Shown here: positions 61,708-64,000 of the stretch, one piece after another
How the letters are laid out: the number at the start of each line of letters is the position of its first letter
Numbering within the stretch: position 1 is the first letter of the stretch
Source: Marinarcus sediminis
Lineage (GTDB): Bacteria > Campylobacterota > Campylobacteria > Campylobacterales > Arcobacteraceae
Assembly (NCBI RefSeq): GCF_048571275.1
Contig: NZ_CP182357.1
Location: 682,001 to 746,000 of the forward strand
DNA: 64,000 nt
Direction of reading: 5' to 3'
Notes under the pieces: model-generated
Database searches by the model: none
What the model was told of the DNA's origin: nothing
What the model saw: the letters and a program-made list of their open reading frames with translations, nothing else
Made by a program: the position numbers and the translations under genes

Positions 61708-62688
61708 ATGAGAGCATACCTCGTAGAAAAACATGAAGATAAAACATTCAGTTCAGGCATTCAAGAAATTGATATTCCAACCATAGAAGAGAATGAAGTA
61801 TTAATTAAAAGTTTATACTCGTCATTGAACTTTAAAGATGCACTGAGTTCAGTAGGAAATCCAGGCGTAACAAGAGTTTTTCCTCATGTCACAGGCATTG
61901 ATGTTGCAGGTGTTATTGAAGAGAGTAAAAGTGAATTATTTGCTGTAGGAGATGAAGTCTTAGTTACAGGTTATGATTTGGGTATGAATACCAATGGTGG
62001 TCACAGCGAATTTGTCAAAGTACCCGCTTCTTGGGTTGTGAAAAAACCCAAAAATATTAGTGCAAAAACAATTATGACCTATGGAACAGCTGGATTAACA
62101 GCAGCGTTGAGTGTTAATGAACTGCTTAACAATGGCATTACTCCACAAAGTGGTGAAATACTCGTTACGGGTGCAACAGGTGGAGTAGGTTCCATTGCAG
62201 TTTCTATCTTAAGTAAATTGGGATTTAACGTTGTTGCCATTTCAGGAAAAGAAAACAAAATCGAATTCTTAAAATCTTTGGGTGCCAAAGAAGTGATATT
62301 AAGAAAAGATTTTGACATTGAAAATAAAAAACCCATGGTAAGTGAACGATTTGCAGGAGTTATTGATACCGTAGGTGGCAATATTTTAGCCGAAGCCTTA
62401 AAAGCCATTAAATATGATGGTGTCGCAACGTGTTGTGGACTCACTTCTTCATTTACATTAAACACCAATGTATTCCCATTTATTTTAAGAGGTGTCAGAC
62501 TCATTGGAATTGATTCTGTTGAATGTAAAATAGAAAAAAAGATTGCCGCATGGGAAAAAGTGGCAAATGAGTTTCATATTGATACACTTGATGAAATTAC
62601 ACATGAAATTTCACTCGATGAGATTGAGGATGCATACAAAGCCCTGTTAGGCGGGAATGCTACTGGTCGATATGTAGTAAAATTATAA
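61708..62688 (+). CDS. acuI: Acrylyl-CoA reductase-like MDR oxidoreductase (AcuI/YhdH)
   Basis: A 326-residue zinc-free medium-chain reductase of the YhdH/AcuI group, with the Rossmann motif TGATGGVGSIAVSILSKLG and FKDALSSVGNPGV near the N-terminus. It reduces alpha,beta-unsaturated acyl-CoA or reactive electrophiles with NADPH. Its placement between two HxlR genes supports an electrophile-defence role. The substrate is not decided by sequence. Confidence 0.85.
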   Translation: MRAYLVEKHEDKTFSSGIQEIDIPTIEENEVLIKSLYSSLNFKDALSSVGNPGVTRVFPHVTGIDVAGVIEESKSELFAVGDEVLVTGYDLGMNTNGGHSEFVKVPASWVVKKPKNISAKTIMTYGTAGLTAALSVNELLNNGITPQSGEILVTGATGGVGSIAVSILSKLGFNVVAISGKENKIEFLKSLGAKEVILRKDFDIENKKPMVSERFAGVIDTVGGNILAEALKAIKYDGVATCCGLTSSFTLNTNVFPFILRGVRLIGIDSVECKIEKKIAAWEKVANEFHIDTLDEITHEISLDEIEDAYKALLGGNATGRYVVKL

Positions 62689-62708
62689 TAAGAACGTATT
62701 CGTTCTTA

Positions 62709-63074
62709 TTATTCAATTTCACAATTCAGATCTTTATTTTTTGAAATGGGGATTTTATGCACTTTAGCATAATCTCTTCCCCAATCGTGAAGTTGTTGTA
62801 AAATGGGAATAAGTTTTTCCCCTTCAGCAGTGAGTTTATACTCCACCTTTGGAGGAATCACAGGATATGCAATTCTTTGTACAATCCCTGCTTCTTCAAG
62901 TTCACGAAGCTGTTGAGTGAGCATTTTTTGACTGATGGTGGGTATTTGTTTGATGAGTTCACCATTTCTTTTGATGCCATTTTTTAAAGACCAAAGCACG
63001 TAAGCTTTCCACTTTCCACCTATAATATCTGTTGCAAGTTGAAAAAAACAGTTGTATTCTTTTAAATTTTCCAT
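62709..63074 (-). CDS. HxlR-family regulator, divergent from trxA
   Basis: A 121-residue winged-helix regulator with a Cys near residue 9 (MENLKEYNCFFQLATDIIGG), the GGKWKAYVLWSL helix and QKMLTQQLREL recognition helix. It resembles the other HxlR protein here. Its upstream region holds a perfect dyad overlapping its own -10 (TATAAT on the minus strand, plus coordinates 63128-63133). Confidence 0.9.
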   Translation of the reverse strand: MENLKEYNCFFQLATDIIGGKWKAYVLWSLKNGIKRNGELIKQIPTISQKMLTQQLRELEEAGIVQRIAYPVIPPKVEYKLTAEGEKLIPILQQLHDWGRDYAKVHKIPISKNKDLNCEIE

Positions 63075-63129
63075 ATTTTTACCCTATTGGATTTACACAA
63101 TGATAAGAGAAATAAGATTAATAGTTGAT

Positions 63130-63157
63130 TATATAGGTACATTAAAGTACCTATATA
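63130..63157. promoter_or_regulatory. Perfect inverted repeat upstream of the HxlR gene
   Basis: TATATAGGTAC and its complement GTACCTATATA flank six bases. It overlaps the -10 box of the divergent HxlR gene and lies upstream of trxA. Autoregulation is the simplest reading. Confidence 0.6.
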
Positions 63158-63163
63158 ACTTTT

Positions 63164-63202
63164 AAGTACATACTTGACAAAAATAATCTAATGAGATAAC
63201 AT
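63164..63202 (+). promoter_or_regulatory. trxA promoter with overlapping short dyad
   Basis: A perfect -35 TTGACA (63174-63179) is followed, 17 bases later, by TAACAT (63197-63202). AAGTA-CA-TACTT (63164-63175) overlaps the -35 box. The same TACTTG arrangement occurs at the acuI promoter. Confidence 0.55.
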
Positions 63203-63242
63203 TACGATTATTAATAACAAATAAAAGACTAAAGGAAATAAA

Positions 63243-63560
63243 ATGGGAAAATATATTGAATTAACATCAGGAAATTTTGATACAACTGTAAGCAAAGGTT
63301 TATCATTGGTTGACTTCTGGGCACCTTGGTGCGGACCTTGTCGAATGTTGGCTCCCGTCATCGATGAATTGGCAGAAGATTTTGCAGGAAAAGCAAATAT
63401 TTGTAAAGTAAATACAGATGAAGAACAAGATTTAGCCGTAAAATATGGTGTTCGATCTATTCCTACAATTTTATTCATGAAAGATGGAGAGATTGTAGAT
63501 ACTATGGTTGGTGCTTCTTCTAAACAAGCATTAACAGAAAAATTAGAAGCATTAGCGTAA
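63243..63560 (+). CDS. trxA: Thioredoxin
   Basis: A 105-residue thioredoxin with the active site WCGPC in DFWAPWCGPCRMLAPVIDEL and the cis-proline turn in VRSIPTILF. It reduces protein disulfides. Its promoter overlaps a likely HxlR operator, which is unusual for a housekeeping thioredoxin gene. It ends at a hairpin. Confidence 0.97.
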   Translation: MGKYIELTSGNFDTTVSKGLSLVDFWAPWCGPCRMLAPVIDELAEDFAGKANICKVNTDEEQDLAVKYGVRSIPTILFMKDGEIVDTMVGASSKQALTEKLEALA

Positions 63561-63572
63561 GCTCTACAAATT

Positions 63573-63599
63573 AAAAGATATTCCAAGGGAATATCTTTT
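63573..63599 (+). terminator. Terminator of trxA
   Basis: AAAAGATATTCC and GGAATATCTTTT form a 12-base-pair stem with a three-base loop, 12 bases after the stop codon. Confidence 0.75.
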
Positions 63600-63715
63600 G
63601 CCCCTCCTCCTCTCTGATTCATCATACCCGACATAATAGCAGTATCTAAACTCAGTAAAATTTAGATAAAATAGGCACATAAATAAAATATTTACGTTCA
63701 TACATAGGAAAAATA

Positions 63716-64000
63716 ATGCAACAATTTTTAGAAGAATCAAAAAAAATCAGTCGAGAGATTGCAACGCTCAGTGGTGAAGTTAAAAACAGCGTTTTACTAC
63801 AAATGGCAGATGCCCTTATGGAGCATTGTGATTATATCATTACTCAAAATGACAAAGATATGAAAGCAGGAGAAGAGGATGGTCTGAGCAGTGCACTTAT
63901 GGACAGACTTCTTTTAACTGGTGATAGAGTGGCTTCTATGGCACAAGCCATCAGAGAAATCGCTGCCCTTAAAGACCCCGTCGGACGAACTTTAGAGGGT
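63716..64000 (+). CDS. proA: Glutamate-5-semialdehyde dehydrogenase, N-terminal part
   Basis: The first 95 codons of a protein running off the right edge. The ATG at 63716 follows AGGAAAA. The sequence (MQQFLEESKKISREIATL, LMDRLLLTGDRVASMAQAI, then LKDPVG) matches gamma-glutamyl phosphate reductase, the second step of proline synthesis. Confidence 0.92.
   Translation, partial: MQQFLEESKKISREIATLSGEVKNSVLLQMADALMEHCDYIITQNDKDMKAGEEDGLSSALMDRLLLTGDRVASMAQAIREIAALKDPVGRTLEG

Noticed and set aside
63188..63634. 148-codon frame antisense to trxA
   Set aside because: It is the shadow of the thioredoxin gene, whose WCGPC motif and promoter are clear.
63644..63667. ATCTAAA...TTTAGAT inverted repeat before proA
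   Set aside because: Only seven base pairs around a ten-base A-rich loop; expected often by chance in sequence this AT-rich.
1..64000. CRISPR arrays, insertion sequences, prophage or integrase genes
   Set aside because: I saw no regularly spaced direct repeats, transposase or integrase motifs or target-site duplications; the window reads as stable chromosomal backbone with small accessory blocks.

Overview
The window is AT-rich, densely coding bacterial chromosome with short gaps and many overlapping starts and stops. Gene content and order point to Campylobacterota, most likely an Arcobacter-like genus. The indicators are RNase J with a long basic N-terminal extension, hom and an aminotransferase behind rpmE-rsmI-rlmB (an order I recall from Campylobacter jejuni), a small hydrophobic gene next to rlmN, extended -10 promoters of the form TATGCTAGAAT, and kinases with an HELNTP box. 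The genus call is inference.

Layout. 1-6.4 kb: end of a UbiA-type prenyltransferase gene, then miaA, rpmE, rsmI, rlmB, a periplasmic protein, aminotransferase and homoserine dehydrogenase. 6.4-9.7 kb: MATE exporter and a two-component system whose kinase seems to start at a non-standard codon. 9.9-23 kb: RNA-binding protein, gltX, a 28-residue membrane protein, rlmN, then hisF, a SIMPL protein and a nucleosidase on the minus strand, and rsmA-rnj-kdsD-rluB-rarA-hemJ-phoH on the plus strand. Two parS-like ParB sites lie at 13.26 and 18.77 kb. 23-30 kb: soluble fumarate reductase/succinate dehydrogenase-like subunits without an anchor, an orphan TRAP binding protein, a chemoreceptor and a tRNA-Val with an unusual anticodon loop. 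30-35.2 kb: bluB, a second two-component system and a bufferin-type RiPP cluster (precursor, DUF692/MNIO enzyme, partner protein, DoxX). 35-44 kb: asnB, AEC carrier, phosphate permease, a small HTH gene with a 14-base homopolymer, DEAD-box helicase, accC-accB. 44-57.3 kb: deaminase, methyltransferase, lipoprotein, then a lactate island: lutABC, sensor kinase and regulator, TRAP transporter and a flavin/Fe-S D-lactate dehydrogenase. 57.4-64 kb: SurA-like chaperone, gatB, gpsA, fetB-like permease, two HxlR regulators interleaved with an AcuI/YhdH reductase and thioredoxin, and the start of proA.

How the parts work together. The lactate island is self-contained: TRAP uptake, oxidation by Dld and LutABC, and its own sensor pair. 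The bufferin cluster should make a cysteine-modified, exported metal-binding peptide, by analogy with bufA-B-C and the Caulobacter gig genes; a two-component system follows it directly. Its precursor carries an 18-residue Cys repeat and is the most interesting item here. The HxlR/reductase/thioredoxin block carries matching dyads on its promoters and looks like an electrophile or thiol-stress unit.
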